Positions 18,523-27,712 of a stretch of DNA of 64,000 nucleotides are shown here, one piece after another. Location: the NCBI RefSeq assembly GCF_900205865.1, contig NZ_LT906662.1, positions 124,001 to 188,000 on the forward strand, in the 5' to 3' direction. Under the pieces are notes generated by a model. That model made no database searches and had not been told where the DNA came from. It saw only the letters and a program-made list of their open reading frames with translations. This DNA comes from Thermoanaerobacterium sp. RBIITD. GTDB lineage: Bacteria > Bacillota > Thermoanaerobacteria > Thermoanaerobacterales > Thermoanaerobacteraceae. The translations under genes and the position numbers were made by a program. The stretch's first letter is position 1, and each line of letters opens with the position of its first letter.

Positions 18523-19365
18523 TTACTCTTTAACTGCACCACCCAAAATACCTGAAATAAATTGCCTTTGGAATATCAAAAACACAATAATAATCGGAAT
18601 TGCAGACGCTGATGCTCCAAACATTATCTCTCCATAGTCAATTCTTGAAAACCCATTTAATTGTGCTAATGCTACAGGAAATGTAAACATATCATTGCTT
18701 CTTAACGCTATTAATGGCCACATAAAGTTATTCCACTGGCTCATAAACATGTATATAGCTAGAGCACCTAATGATGGCTTCATATTAGGTAATACCACTT
18801 TAAAAAATATCCCAAATTCCCCAAGCCCATCAATTCTTGCTGCATCTATTAGTGCATTAGGAAAAGAAATCATGTTCTGTCTCATTAAAAATATTCCAAA
18901 AACATTAGCAAGTGTTGGTAATATTATTGCCTGATAGGTATCTATCCAACCTAATTTTGACATCATATTAAATAAAGGTATTAATAATGCTTGATTTGGT
19001 ATCATCATAGTAGCCAATAAAATTGAAAAAAATATATTTTTCCCCTTAAAATCGTATTTAGCAAATGCAAAACCAGTAATAGAACATAGAAACACTGTTA
19101 ATATTGTATATAATGTTGAAATTAATAATGAATTCATTAGCACTCTCCAAAAATTAATATCTGATTGAATAGTAAGGTAATTCTTTATCAATTTTTTTCC
19201 AATATTTAATTGTGGTGGAAACTTTAATATTTCTCCAGAAGAATGAGTAGCTGATACAAACATCATGTAAAACGGAAAAATAGAAATTACTACACCTACA
19301 ATTAAAACTAAATATATCAATATTTTACTATATATTTTAGCTTCATTTGGTTTACTTCTTAACAT
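18523..19365 (-). CDS. Sugar ABC transporter permease, MalG type
   Basis: About 280 aa with six membrane helices. The EAA loop DAARIDGLGEFGIFFKVVLP near residue 190 contacts the ATPase, and the ending GILGGAVKE is typical of CUT1 MalG-like permeases. It pairs with the MalF-like permease just upstream on the transcript, with the reading frames almost touching (ATG at 19365, the previous stop ending at 19367). A GTG three codons earlier is also in frame, but GGGAG favours the ATG. The ATPase is not encoded here; CUT1 systems in Firmicutes commonly share one MsmX-like ATPase. Confidence 0.93.
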   Translation of the reverse strand: MLRSKPNEAKIYSKILIYLVLIVGVVISIFPFYMMFVSATHSSGEILKFPPQLNIGKKLIKNYLTIQSDINFWRVLMNSLLISTLYTILTVFLCSITGFAFAKYDFKGKNIFFSILLATMMIPNQALLIPLFNMMSKLGWIDTYQAIILPTLANVFGIFLMRQNMISFPNALIDAARIDGLGEFGIFFKVVLPNMKPSLGALAIYMFMSQWNNFMWPLIALRSNDMFTFPVALAQLNGFSRIDYGEIMFGASASAIPIIIVFLIFQRQFISGILGGAVKE

Positions 19366-19366
19366 T

Positions 19367-20266
19367 TTAATCACTCCCTATAACCTTATATTGTATAAAT
19401 GAAAACACAGCAATAATTATAACAAGAATATAACTTATTGCAGCAGCATAACCAAAATTAAAAAACTTAAATCCAGTATTATACAAATAATGTGCAACAG
19501 TTATTGTCGCATTATTAGGTCCACCTTGAGTTAAAACGTATGATTCATCGAATAATTGTAGTGTACCTATTGTTGACGTTATTGTACAAAATATTATAAC
19601 GGGCTTAAGAAGAGGAACTGTTATAAATGTAAATTTTTGAATTCCATTAGCACCATCTATATCGCAAGCTTCATAAATTTCTTCTGAAATACCTTGAAGA
19701 CCCGCTAATAATATGACCATATTGTATCCTGTCCATCTCCATGTAAGGGCTAAAATTATAGAAATTTTGGATGAAAACTCTCCATTTAACCAGTCAACAA
19801 TTGGCAAATGGAATAATCTCAATATATAATTAATAAAACCATAATCTGTATTTAGTAATAATTTAAAAACAATTGAATATGCTACAAGCCCGGTAACTGT
19901 AGGAAGAAAAAACGACATCCTGAAGAAGTGTTTGTATTTTATAAATTTGCTATTTACTAACGTAGCAAAAATCAATGCTAATAATATCATAATAGGTACT
20001 TGAATTATTAAATAAATAAAATTATTTTCCAATGCTTTTATAAAAGTAGGATCTTTAAAAAGCATTTCATAATTTTTTATTCCTACAAAAGTATATTTAC
20101 CATATTCAAATTTTTGGAAGCTAAGAATCAATGAATCTATTATTGGATAAACCATAAAAATTATAAATAAAATCATCACAGGTAATATGAAATAGTATGG
20201 CGCATTAGAAGGATTAACTTTTAATTTTTCCCATAAACTCTTTTTTTTATTTGAATAAGTAACCAT
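19367..20266 (-). CDS. Sugar ABC transporter permease, MalF type
   Basis: A protein of 299 aa with six membrane helices and the motif EACDIDGANGIQKFTFITVP (EAA loop, about residue 215), characteristic of CUT1 inner-membrane subunits. It forms the channel with the MalG-like partner. The start ATG at 20266 follows GGGGGT. A strong hairpin (20292-20321) separates it from the binding-protein gene, which would allow the binding protein to be made in excess. Confidence 0.93.
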   Translation of the reverse strand: MVTYSNKKKSLWEKLKVNPSNAPYYFILPVMILFIIFMVYPIIDSLILSFQKFEYGKYTFVGIKNYEMLFKDPTFIKALENNFIYLIIQVPIMILLALIFATLVNSKFIKYKHFFRMSFFLPTVTGLVAYSIVFKLLLNTDYGFINYILRLFHLPIVDWLNGEFSSKISIILALTWRWTGYNMVILLAGLQGISEEIYEACDIDGANGIQKFTFITVPLLKPVIIFCTITSTIGTLQLFDESYVLTQGGPNNATITVAHYLYNTGFKFFNFGYAAAISYILVIIIAVFSFIQYKVIGSD

Positions 20267-20291
20267 TTTATACCCCCATTTCGTAAATATA

Positions 20292-20321
20292 TTTAGTACA
20301 GCCGCTAAAATGCGGCTGTAC
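20292..20321 (-). terminator. Hairpin between the binding-protein and permease genes
   Basis: AGTACAGCCGC and GCGGCTGTACT form a perfect 11-bp stem around a short loop; on the minus strand an AAATATATTT stretch follows rather than a clean T run. It probably works as a partial terminator or mRNA-stabilising element after the binding-protein gene. Confidence 0.7.
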
Positions 20322-20341
20322 TAAATAATTATTTATTTAAA

Positions 20342-21661
20342 TTATTTACCAATTCTAGATAATGTATTTTTTTGTAAATCATCTAGAGTTTTACTTACAT
20401 CCTGGTGCATTAGTAAAATTGCCGCTTGTGCATCATAAACATGTGTCTGTGTTTCTGCAAAATTTTCTGTAAAATATGTGCTACCTGGAATCCTTTTGGC
20501 AATATCCGCAAAAATCGGCCATATTTTTTGACCACCGCAATATTCAACACCTTCACTAAATACAGGATCATTATATAATTCAACAAGTGATGGGAATAAA
20601 CCATATTTTGTAAAACCAATTTTTACGGATTCCTTATCAGTCATTGCAAATTTGGCAAAAGCAACAGCTAATTCTTTGTTCTTAGTTGAACTAGGTACCA
20701 TTAATGTTGAACCACCAAGTGCCGCAGCATTATTATCTCCTTCTTTAAATGCAGGCAAAGGAAATACTCCCCATTTTCCACTTTGATCCTTGCATTGGTC
20801 CTGAAGAGTTCCTAACCACCATACACCACTAACACTTGTTGCAACTAATCCATTCTTTGTAGCTGTTACTCCACCATCCCAGCCGTTTACATTATCTACT
20901 ATTCCTGCATCAACCATTTCCTTTATTTTGCTCATAGCATTAATTGACTCTTTTGAATTTAAGATTGGTTTTCCATTCTTATCAAAATACCAAGAATTTT
21001 GTTCGTTTAACATTACTCTATAAAGACCATCGTCAGCTTTTTCATCAATGCCTAACATTTTTACTTTCCCATTAGTCTTTTCTACAATTTTCTTACCGGC
21101 AGCTATATAATCATCCCATGTCTTAATATCATCTGGATTAATTCCTGCATCTTTAAAAATATCTGTTCGATAGAAAATTGCAGCCGGAGCAGCATCCCAA
21201 GGAATAGCCATGAACTTGCCATCTACAGTTGCATTTGCTACTTTTGAAGATATAAATTTGTCCTTAATAGGTGTAATTTCATTGGTCAGATCAAGAAAGC
21301 CATTAGGGAATTTTTTAACAAAACCAGAAACATGATCATCTTCTATAGAAACAACATCTGGTAATCCAGAACCTGCCGCTAACCCTACAGTTAATTTATC
21401 ATAAACATCTTGTCTTCCAATATCTTTCACATCAATTTTAACATTTGGGTTTGCTTTTACAAAATTATCTGCTGCTTCTTGAAGAGTTTTTGCCGCAACA
21501 TTCCAGCTCCATACTGTTATTGAACCACTTAAGTTGCTCTTTTCATTGGAATTACTTGTTGAAGAATTACTAGTTGATGATTTCCCTGAATTTCCACAAC
21601 CTGTTAAAACTAGTGAGAATATAAGAACTATTGAAATAACAATCATCATAAATTTTTTCAT
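20342..21661 (-). CDS. Sugar ABC transporter substrate-binding lipoprotein
   Basis: About 439 aa. A signal peptide ends in the lipobox SLVLTGC, followed by a serine/asparagine-rich linker (SSTSNSSTSNSNEKSN) that tethers the domain to the membrane. The mature protein is a family 1 solute-binding protein: SITVWSWNVAAKTLQEAADN, FVKANPNVKIDVKDIG, YDKLTVGLAAGSGLPDVV, FMAIPWDAAPAAIFYRTDIF and GGSTLMVPSSTKNKELAVAF. It captures an oligosaccharide for the two permeases downstream; the nearby GH2 enzyme suggests a beta-galactoside or related sugar. The ATG at 21661 is six bases after AGAGGTG. Confidence 0.93.
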   Translation of the reverse strand: MKKFMMIVISIVLIFSLVLTGCGNSGKSSTSNSSTSNSNEKSNLSGSITVWSWNVAAKTLQEAADNFVKANPNVKIDVKDIGRQDVYDKLTVGLAAGSGLPDVVSIEDDHVSGFVKKFPNGFLDLTNEITPIKDKFISSKVANATVDGKFMAIPWDAAPAAIFYRTDIFKDAGINPDDIKTWDDYIAAGKKIVEKTNGKVKMLGIDEKADDGLYRVMLNEQNSWYFDKNGKPILNSKESINAMSKIKEMVDAGIVDNVNGWDGGVTATKNGLVATSVSGVWWLGTLQDQCKDQSGKWGVFPLPAFKEGDNNAAALGGSTLMVPSSTKNKELAVAFAKFAMTDKESVKIGFTKYGLFPSLVELYNDPVFSEGVEYCGGQKIWPIFADIAKRIPGSTYFTENFAETQTHVYDAQAAILLMHQDVSKTLDDLQKNTLSRIGK

Positions 21662-21931
21662 TGCTTTCACCTCTTATTATTTTTTATTTTCACTTATACC
21701 ACTTGCAAATCAAACTTTTTTAGAAAAAGCATTTTCCCAGCTCTCTTAATTACAACAAGTCTTCGAAATTGTTTAACTATAGTCACATCAAAGTTGCTTT
21801 ACCATATTAAATAATTATATTAAATTTACCCCCTCTCTAATAGTTTTATTTAAACTTGTGCATATTTTAAGAGCTTTTATTTAAGCCATTTTCAATATAT
21901 GCTTTTTCCCTATTACCCTAAAATTTTTTAT

Positions 21932-22019
21932 CTGATATGTAGGATTTTCTACTTTTTTTCGAATTATAATATTTGCTAAAATTCAATAAACATTAAAGAG
22001 GAAAACCTACATGTATCAG
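21932..22019. repeat. Imperfect inverted repeat
   Basis: CTGATATGTAGGATTTTC (21932-21949) is matched on the other strand by GAAAACCTACATGTATCAG (22001-22019) with small gaps, enclosing 51 AT-rich bases. It may be the ends of a tiny decayed element or a large hairpin upstream of the sugar operon. Confidence 0.45.
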
Positions 22020-22290
22020 CTATAATAAGTTTTAAACATAATTTAGCTTTTTAAAGAAACCTTTACTTGAACTTTATTTTAAGTCCTCTTTCTAAATACT
22101 TAAATCTCAACCTTCTTTCATATAAGATTATTGTTTAGTATAAAACAAAAGATATAAAACTTTTACATATTCTATAATATATCTTACAACAAATATTTAT
22201 TAAATGTTTTAATTAAAATATTCTACCTTTATCCTTAAAATCATTCTTATTTTTGTAGAGTTTATCAAAACATTTTTCTAACTTATGCTT

Positions 22291-22690
22291 TTTAATCTAA
22301 AAATATACCATAATAAATATTTTTAATATATATTCTCAGTACTATTTTAGTTTTAGTTTTTTATTTTAATTAACTTATATATTATATATTCGACATAAAC
22401 TTATAAATTCCTTCTTGAAATCATAATTAATTAATTATTTTTATAAACTTTTTTTATTCACATGCTTTTTTTGTACTATATAATATTTTTTTAATCTAAA
22501 AATATGGCATTATAAACATTTAATATATATTCTCAATACTATATTTTTAGATCTTATTTTTTTATTTTAATTAACTTATATATTATATATTCGACATAAA
22601 TTTATAAATTCCTTCTTGAAATCATAATTAATTAATTATTTTTATAAACTTTTTTATTCACATGTTTTCTTTATACTATGCAATATTTTT
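22291..22690. repeat. Tandem duplication of about 200 bp
   Basis: Two head-to-tail copies (about 22291-22489 and 22490-22690). Shared blocks include TTTAATCTAAAAATAT, AACTTATATATTATATATTC, AAATTCCTTCTTGAAATCAT and TATTCACATG, in the same order and spacing with roughly 90% identity by eye. No coding frame runs through them. Confidence 0.85.
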
Positions 22691-22988
22691 CTACAATTTC
22701 ATCAAATACACATTCATCTATTATCCCATTTACATCATCATAAAGCACCTATTCTTCAACGTATTCTAAAGTATCTACAGATTTGTTAATTGGCTTAGTG
22801 TCTCTATTTCAAACATTCAATTACTTGTATATGTTTCAAAAGAGACTACGAAATCTGGATATTTAACACCGGGTTTATGTATATATAATAGTTATAGAAA
22901 TTTAGACAACGAAAATCGATTTTCTCAGTGATTTAAGTTAATAATAAGTGCTATAATTATGACGAAATATTAGAAAAGTTATCCATAG

Positions 22989-23165
22989 GTGAAAAGAAGA
23001 AATCATCAAGCAGAATTAAAATCAAAAATCGTTGTTGAAGTTTTGCGTGAGGAAATGTCTTTAAATGAAATAACTACCAAATATGAACTTAGCCCTAATT
23101 TGTTCAGGAGGTAGAAAACAGAAGCAATAAAAAATATGGCAGCTATGAGAAGTAAAAATTTTCGA
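22989..23165 (+). pseudogene. Relic of an IS3-family orfA
   Basis: The frame reads KRRNHQAELKSKIVVEVLRE, then EMSLNEITTKYELSPNLFRR, a stop (TAG) where a conserved tryptophan (TGG) is expected, then KTEAIKNMAAM. This is the helix-turn-helix part of an IS3 OrfA; the rest of the element is gone. It differs from the copy at 14290-14690. Confidence 0.75.
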
Positions 23166-23233
23166 GCATAAAGCCCCATATATGCAATAGTAGTATATAC
23201 TAAAATTATTTTATCGTTTAGAGGCTATTAATA

Positions 23234-23502
23234 ATGACGAGAAAAGAAAGACGGGAATTAACAAAAGAAAGTAAGGCTTTTAGAAAATTACTAAAAGTGA
23301 TGAAACATTTTTTAAGGATTTCATTGAAAAACAGGGCATATTAAACTCTAACATAAAAAAAACAGTCCATGCGTCTTTAGAAAGCTTTCGACATTATGCA
23401 CTAACATAGCAGGACCTTTTAGACTGTTAAACAGCAAGATATCACATCCTGAAAAATTGAGATTAATTAAGTTGACTTATCCTAAAAAGTATAAAGATTA
23501 AA
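23234..23502 (+). other. Decayed coding sequence, unrecognised
   Basis: It begins MTRKERRELTKESKAFRKLL, shifts frame (SDETFFKDFIEKQGILNSNI) and ends in a third segment, GPFRLLNSKISHPEKLRLIK, closed by TAA at about 23502. The basic, helical composition and its place among IS relics suggest a small transposase-associated gene, but I do not recognise it. Confidence 0.35.
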
Positions 23503-23624
23503 CAATCACTAAACATTGTTTTTACTCAAAAATTCACATTATACAATCTATAAGATCATATTATTCTAAAATCATATACATATAGCTTTAAGTATATCCA
23601 TCTTTAGGTTTTACGCTTTTTGGG

Positions 23625-23758
23625 TAAATGCCATCTTGAATGTACCTTCTCCCCCGGATTGAACCGGGAGAAAGTTGTTTTATGGCACCAACCCTCTCCG
23701 AAGTGCTCAGGTTGCACCCCTGCATTTCCCTATCCCCTTCGGAGAAGAAGATACACTC
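23625..23758 (-). ncRNA. Orphan TnpB-type guide-RNA-like element (IS605-family right-end relic)
   Basis: Read on the minus strand this 130-base GC-richer block folds into CTCCGAAG ... CTTCGGAG enclosing GGGGTGCAACCTGAG, then a GGTTGG linker, then a terminal hairpin TTCTCCCGG-TTCAAT-CCGGGGGAGAA. The GGGTGCAACCTGAG core and final hairpin resemble the right ends of IS200/IS605 elements, which encode the omega RNA used by TnpB. No tnpB gene is attached. The call rests on remembered motifs and not on an alignment. Confidence 0.45.
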
Positions 23759-24490
23759 ATATATCCAATTATTCTGTAATATTTATATCACTTTGAGCTC
23801 TAAATACTAGCTCACCATTTATAGTTTTTTGACTTTCTTTAGCTCCTAATATCATTGACATTTCTGCAAGTAAATTAATTTTTCTTAAATATCCATTTGT
23901 GCTTGAATATATTAATTCAATTGCGTCATCAGTAAATATTGTTTCATTTGCATCCTGCACATTTTAATCTGGATGTTATATATTCTTTTGTTTCTTCTTT
24001 GTTTAAACCCTTTAAATGAATAATTTAAAACTATTCGCTGTCTTAATGCTTCATGTGCTTGTCTATTCAACTGTATAATTAATTGTGTTTGTCCAGACAA
24101 TATAAGTAATGCATAATTTTTTGTGTCCATGTCAAAATTAAATATAATACGTAAATCATCAAGGATTGAGTTGCTTATGAACTGGGCCTCATCAACGATG
24201 ATAACGGGAGTTATGTTCTTTGAATGATAACTTAATATTACATCCTGTATCTGGCGAAACATATCACATTTTCTATGCTTCGGTATTAATCCGAGACCGT
24301 CAGATAAATACCTGTAAAAATCCATAACGGTAAGTGTTGATATTGGTATGTATACAACCTTGTACATATTAGGATTTAAAGAATTTACAAAGCATTTTAG
24401 TGTATATGACTTACCAGATCCAGGTGCATTTGTCAAGTGAAAGATGCGCCAAATTTCAATCGAATTTTCCTCCACTTAGTGTATAAAAAA

Positions 24491-25261
24491 TTAAGCAATA
24501 TTCTGACTCTTTATCCATTCCTCCGTTTCTTTAAGTCTATATGAATTTCCATTCATATTTACTAAATAGGCTTTATGTGTTAGTCTATCTACCATCGCTG
24601 CTGTCATCACTGGATCTTGAAATATTTCAGCCCACCTTTCAAATGATAAGTTTGTTGTTATTATCGTTGATTTTCTTCCTGCTCTTAATGATAAGTTTGT
24701 AAATAAAAGCTCAGATCCCTCTTTGTCAAAAGAGATATAGCCAAGTTCGTCTGCTATTACTAGATCGTATTTCGCAAATTTGTTTTCAAAAGTGTGTAAT
24801 GTTCTTTCTGATCTACTTTCTTTTAATTGATTTATTAAAGTTGGAATTGTTGTGAATAGTACTCTATATCCTGCCAAACAAGCTTTTATGCCTAGTCCTA
24901 TTGCTATATGTGTTTTGCCTGTACCTGGATTTCCTGCAAGTATTACATTTTGTCCATTCTTAATAAATTCAAGTGAACTTAATATCTTTAATTTTCTATT
25001 CGCATCATCTGGTAGATACTCTACTTTTAGGTCTTCTAGATATTTTTTGTATGGAAAATTAGCTAGTCTTATACGATTTTCTTTCGCATGTTCCTGTCTT
25101 AGATCATATTCTTTCTGGAGCAATCCGTATAAGTATTCTTCATAGCTTATATCTCTTGCTGCAGCATCTTTTGTATCTTCTCTAAAATATTTCTTTATCC
25201 CTGGTAGTTTTAAGCTTGTTGCAAATTGTTCTATTTCTTTTGATATTTCTTTTTTATTCAT
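24491..25261 (-). CDS. istB: IS21 helper ATPase IstB
   Basis: A DnaC-like AAA ATPase of 256 aa. Walker A (VILAGNPGTGKTHIAIGLG, about residue 105), Walker B (YDLVIADELGYI) and a sensor segment (STIITTNLSFERWAEIF) are all present. IstB assembles on target DNA and stimulates the transposase IstA. It starts one base after the istA stop, so the two are translationally coupled. The frame is intact and full length. Confidence 0.95.
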   Translation of the reverse strand: MNKKEISKEIEQFATSLKLPGIKKYFREDTKDAAARDISYEEYLYGLLQKEYDLRQEHAKENRIRLANFPYKKYLEDLKVEYLPDDANRKLKILSSLEFIKNGQNVILAGNPGTGKTHIAIGLGIKACLAGYRVLFTTIPTLINQLKESRSERTLHTFENKFAKYDLVIADELGYISFDKEGSELLFTNLSLRAGRKSTIITTNLSFERWAEIFQDPVMTAAMVDRLTHKAYLVNMNGNSYRLKETEEWIKSQNIA

Positions 25262-25262
25262 T

Positions 25263-26864
25263 TTAAATGACGGCCTCCTCTTTGAAATTTTCGGCCTCTT
25301 TAGGTATTAAATTGCCGAATTCTTTCAGCATTTCTTTTGATTTATCTTCTATTTCATTATTTGTTTTTGTCTTTTCTATATATTCATCAACCTTTCTTTC
25401 GCATATTATTTTTATTTTATCTGTTGTAATATCAATTGGATCTATTTTTCTCAATTTCTCAATAGCATCAAGTATTTTTTGCATACCTACTATACCTACA
25501 TATTGCAAGAGATCTATGAATTCTTTCTCCCTGGTGGTATAATAGGTATGGTAGATATTTTGCAACCTTGGGTCTGCCTGTTTAAGCGCTGTGCTTGAAG
25601 GCAGGGCCCCAGGTTTTTTCTTTAGTGTATTCAAGTAGTGCTCTATTTTTATTGACCATTCGTTAAATCCGTATATTCGCTCATGTTCGGCAATTTTTAC
25701 ATTGTCATAATAGCAAAGTATTTTATGCGAATATATTTTTGTAAATATGATTTTACCGACATAAGCATCCGGTACAGAATAATGACATGAGTCTATAACT
25801 ATTGTTGAATATTTATCTGCCCGCAAGTCTTCACATCTTGCTGCATCAAATGGTGGTAATTGCGGCAGCAAATACGGTCTCTCTTCTTCAAGTATCTCTG
25901 CAGGTGACTTGTTGTCTTTTAAATGATTTTTTGTATTATTCAGCTTTTTACATACTTCATAAAGATAGTTATTAGCTTCTTCCAATGAGTCAAAGTAGTC
26001 TTTATTAGAAAATGCCTTTCTTCTTATAAATTCTACGCTTCTTTCAACGTGTCCTTTTTCATTGCCTCGATATGTATTGCAAAATCTAAATTTAAAGCAG
26101 TAATATATTGATAGTTTTAAAAGTCCTTTTGTTGGTTCTTTTTCACTCCTTCCTACAAATTTTTTAACCATAACTTTTGCATTGTCATATACTACAGTAT
26201 GATAAACGCCTTTTATATCTTCAAAGAATGATACATGTGCTTCTTGAAAGCATGAAGTATCTTGTTTTGGAAAAAGTTTTGCAAATCTGTAATTGCCTTT
26301 GGCACTTGTAAATACCGCCATCTGAAATGTTTTTAACTCGCTTTTTATAAATAATTTGACTTCGCCCCAGTCGAATTCACACACATCTCCAAGTTGATAT
26401 TCCGCCTTTATATATGCTTCTTTTTGCTCATTTAATATCTTATTTATTGCTTGGCAAACGGATGTATAACCTATGTCATAGCCTTCTTCTCTTAAGGCAT
26501 TATATATATCAATTTTCTTTTTTTGTTGTTTGGACTGTCCTAAATACCTTTTTTGCTCATTTTCTCTAAGATAAAATTTTATGCGATTTATCACTTCCTC
26601 AGTTAACTTTATCTTATGCCTGTTTTCGATATTGTACTTAGGTTTCTCAATTATGTCATCAATAATCTCTTGAATATCTGTATTTCCATCTATTTTCCAT
26701 TCATTTATCAAGTCCCTTCTCTTTTCTTCATATTTTTTAATATATTTTCTAATAACTTTTCTATCAATACCAGTTTCTCTAGATATCTGTCTTTGAGATT
26801 TACCATCTCTTATATATGATAATATTATTTCCTGTTTGTCTTTCAAAGAAATCAACTCCATCAC
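25263..26864 (-). CDS. istA: IS21 transposase IstA
   Basis: A protein of 533 aa. An N-terminal helix-turn-helix (GKSQRQISRETGIDRKVIRK) is followed by a DDE integrase core: CEFDWGEVKLFI (first Asp), HTVVYDNAKVMVKKFVG (second Asp) and GNEKGHVERSVEFIRRKAF (Glu), then a C-terminal beta domain (SCHYSVPDAYVGK). It is intact. The start is uncertain: a GTG/ATG pair at 26864-26859 lies very close to GGGAG, and a TTG three codons further has better spacing. Confidence 0.95.
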   Translation of the reverse strand: MMELISLKDKQEIILSYIRDGKSQRQISRETGIDRKVIRKYIKKYEEKRRDLINEWKIDGNTDIQEIIDDIIEKPKYNIENRHKIKLTEEVINRIKFYLRENEQKRYLGQSKQQKKKIDIYNALREEGYDIGYTSVCQAINKILNEQKEAYIKAEYQLGDVCEFDWGEVKLFIKSELKTFQMAVFTSAKGNYRFAKLFPKQDTSCFQEAHVSFFEDIKGVYHTVVYDNAKVMVKKFVGRSEKEPTKGLLKLSIYYCFKFRFCNTYRGNEKGHVERSVEFIRRKAFSNKDYFDSLEEANNYLYEVCKKLNNTKNHLKDNKSPAEILEEERPYLLPQLPPFDAARCEDLRADKYSTIVIDSCHYSVPDAYVGKIIFTKIYSHKILCYYDNVKIAEHERIYGFNEWSIKIEHYLNTLKKKPGALPSSTALKQADPRLQNIYHTYYTTREKEFIDLLQYVGIVGMQKILDAIEKLRKIDPIDITTDKIKIICERKVDEYIEKTKTNNEIEDKSKEMLKEFGNLIPKEAENFKEEAVI

Positions 26865-27134
26865 TCCCTCATGTATTTTATTACATGAGAGAAATTTTAT
26901 CTTAAAGTGGGGGATTTTTCAACTGAAATACTGGGGTACTTTTAGTGTAACATAGACACCAGGATCTCCTGTTATTAACCCAAATCCTTTTTTATCTTTT
27001 AAAAATTCTAATCTGCTCATTGCTTGTATATAATCCTGTGATTTGTAGTGATATTTCACATCACAGTCTTTAGAAAATGGATTAAATGTTAATCCATAAT
27101 ATACATTGAACATTGTTTTTCCTTCTTTCTTCAT

Positions 27135-27606
27135 TTACAAAGAAAAGTCTATTTCTTTTCTTTTTATCTTAGAATTATCAATTTTGTTTACTGGATGTAT
27201 TGTTTGTAAGAGCTTACCGTCTTCGCTAAAAATATATGCTTTATCAAGTGATTTTGGGTAATATCGTATATTTACATAATCACCGATATATTGCATTGGT
27301 ACTTCAAATTTAACTTTTTCTATTGATACTGTCGCATCTTTAATTACACGCCTTTTAACTCTATAGAGAAATATGTTATCAAGTTCTTCCTTAGAATTTA
27401 TGAATTTCATCGTGTCTGTATATTTAATGAATTTCTCTATGGGCTTCATATTTATTGATGAATGTACTGTTTGATGATATATTCCTTCGATATATTTATT
27501 CAAGTTCTCATTCAATTCGTCTATGGAAGATATTTTCTGCCAATCAAATCCATACATCCATTGGTCTTTTAATGTCCTGAAAAACCTTTCAATTTTTCCT
27601 TTTTTA
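27135..27606 (-). pseudogene. C-terminal part of a DDE transposase (TniA/Mu-like)
   Basis: Codons from about 27606 read KKGKIERFFRTLKDQWMYGF, continue with YHQTVHSSINMKPIEKFIKY and end in a Mu-type C-terminal beta domain (KVKFEVPMQYIGDYVNIRY). The catalytic core upstream is missing, cut off at an inverted repeat next to the tyrosine recombinase module. It is followed directly by its helper ATPase gene, so the two are the remains of one DDE-transposase/ATPase element. Confidence 0.8.
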
Positions 27607-27711
27607 TGTTAAGATTAACATAAAAAAGGTTATGTTAAGAATTCCGTTATGTAAAGAAGTGATTGTAACCTTCAATACATAACGGAATTTTAGATTTTAT
27701 TTCTTTACATA
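27599..27711. repeat. Cluster of three nested inverted repeats
   Basis: First, a 13-bp inverted pair around GA (TTTTTTATGTTAA, TTAACATAAAAAA; about 27599-27627). Second, AATTCCGTTATGTA (27640-27653) against TACATAACGGAATT (27676-27689), perfect, with a 22-base loop. Third, TTATGTAAAGAA (27648-27659) against TTCTTTACATAA (27701-27712), perfect. They lie exactly between the truncated transposase and the recombinase gene and are good candidates for recombinase binding or a terminator. Confidence 0.75.
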
Positions 27712-27712
27712 A

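Larger units (their letters stand above)
21680..22988. other. Long AT-rich intergenic region
   Basis: No coding frame stands out. It should contain the promoter of the sugar ABC operon near 21700-21850; beyond that I see the inverted repeat at 21932-22019 and the tandem duplication at 22291-22690. From 22690 to 22988 only broken frames are seen. Confidence 0.6.
24425..26958 (-). mobile_element. IS21-family insertion sequence, complete, 2534 bp
   Basis: The element has istA and istB and TG...CA ends: one end begins TGTCTATGTTACACTAAAAG (minus strand), the other TGCATTTGTCAAGTGAAAGA (plus strand), an imperfect inverted pair. The five bases CCAGG occur on both sides (24420-24424 and 26959-26963). 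Removing the element and one copy restores the Walker A codons of the host ATPase gene, which fixes the boundaries. Confidence 0.92.
23769..27113 (-). pseudogene. MuB/ExeA-like AAA ATPase of a transposon, split by an IS21 insertion
   Basis: The N-terminal piece (27113-26959; MFNVYYGLTFNPFSKD to FGLITGDPG) stops in the middle of the Walker A motif. The rest resumes beyond the IS21 copy at 24424 (GSGKSYTLKCFVNSLN, then PVIIVDEAQFISNSILDDLR with Walker B, and ALLILSGQTQL). Near 24005 one extra A shifts the frame, and a second slip near 23950 leads into the true C-terminus (TDDAIELIYSSTNGYLRKIN). The ATG at 27113 follows AAAGGA. Such ATPases choose targets for DDE transposases; its partner transposase remnant lies just upstream on the same strand. 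Confidence 0.87.

Noticed and set aside
22291-22690. CRISPR array or iterons
   Set aside because: Only two long copies with no spacers; the unit length and lack of spacing rule out CRISPR, and no replication gene is near. No CRISPR array was seen anywhere in the window.
27599-27627. Rho-independent terminator after the recombinase gene
   Set aside because: The hairpin is A/T only, and lies beyond two stronger inverted repeats; better seen as part of the repeat cluster.
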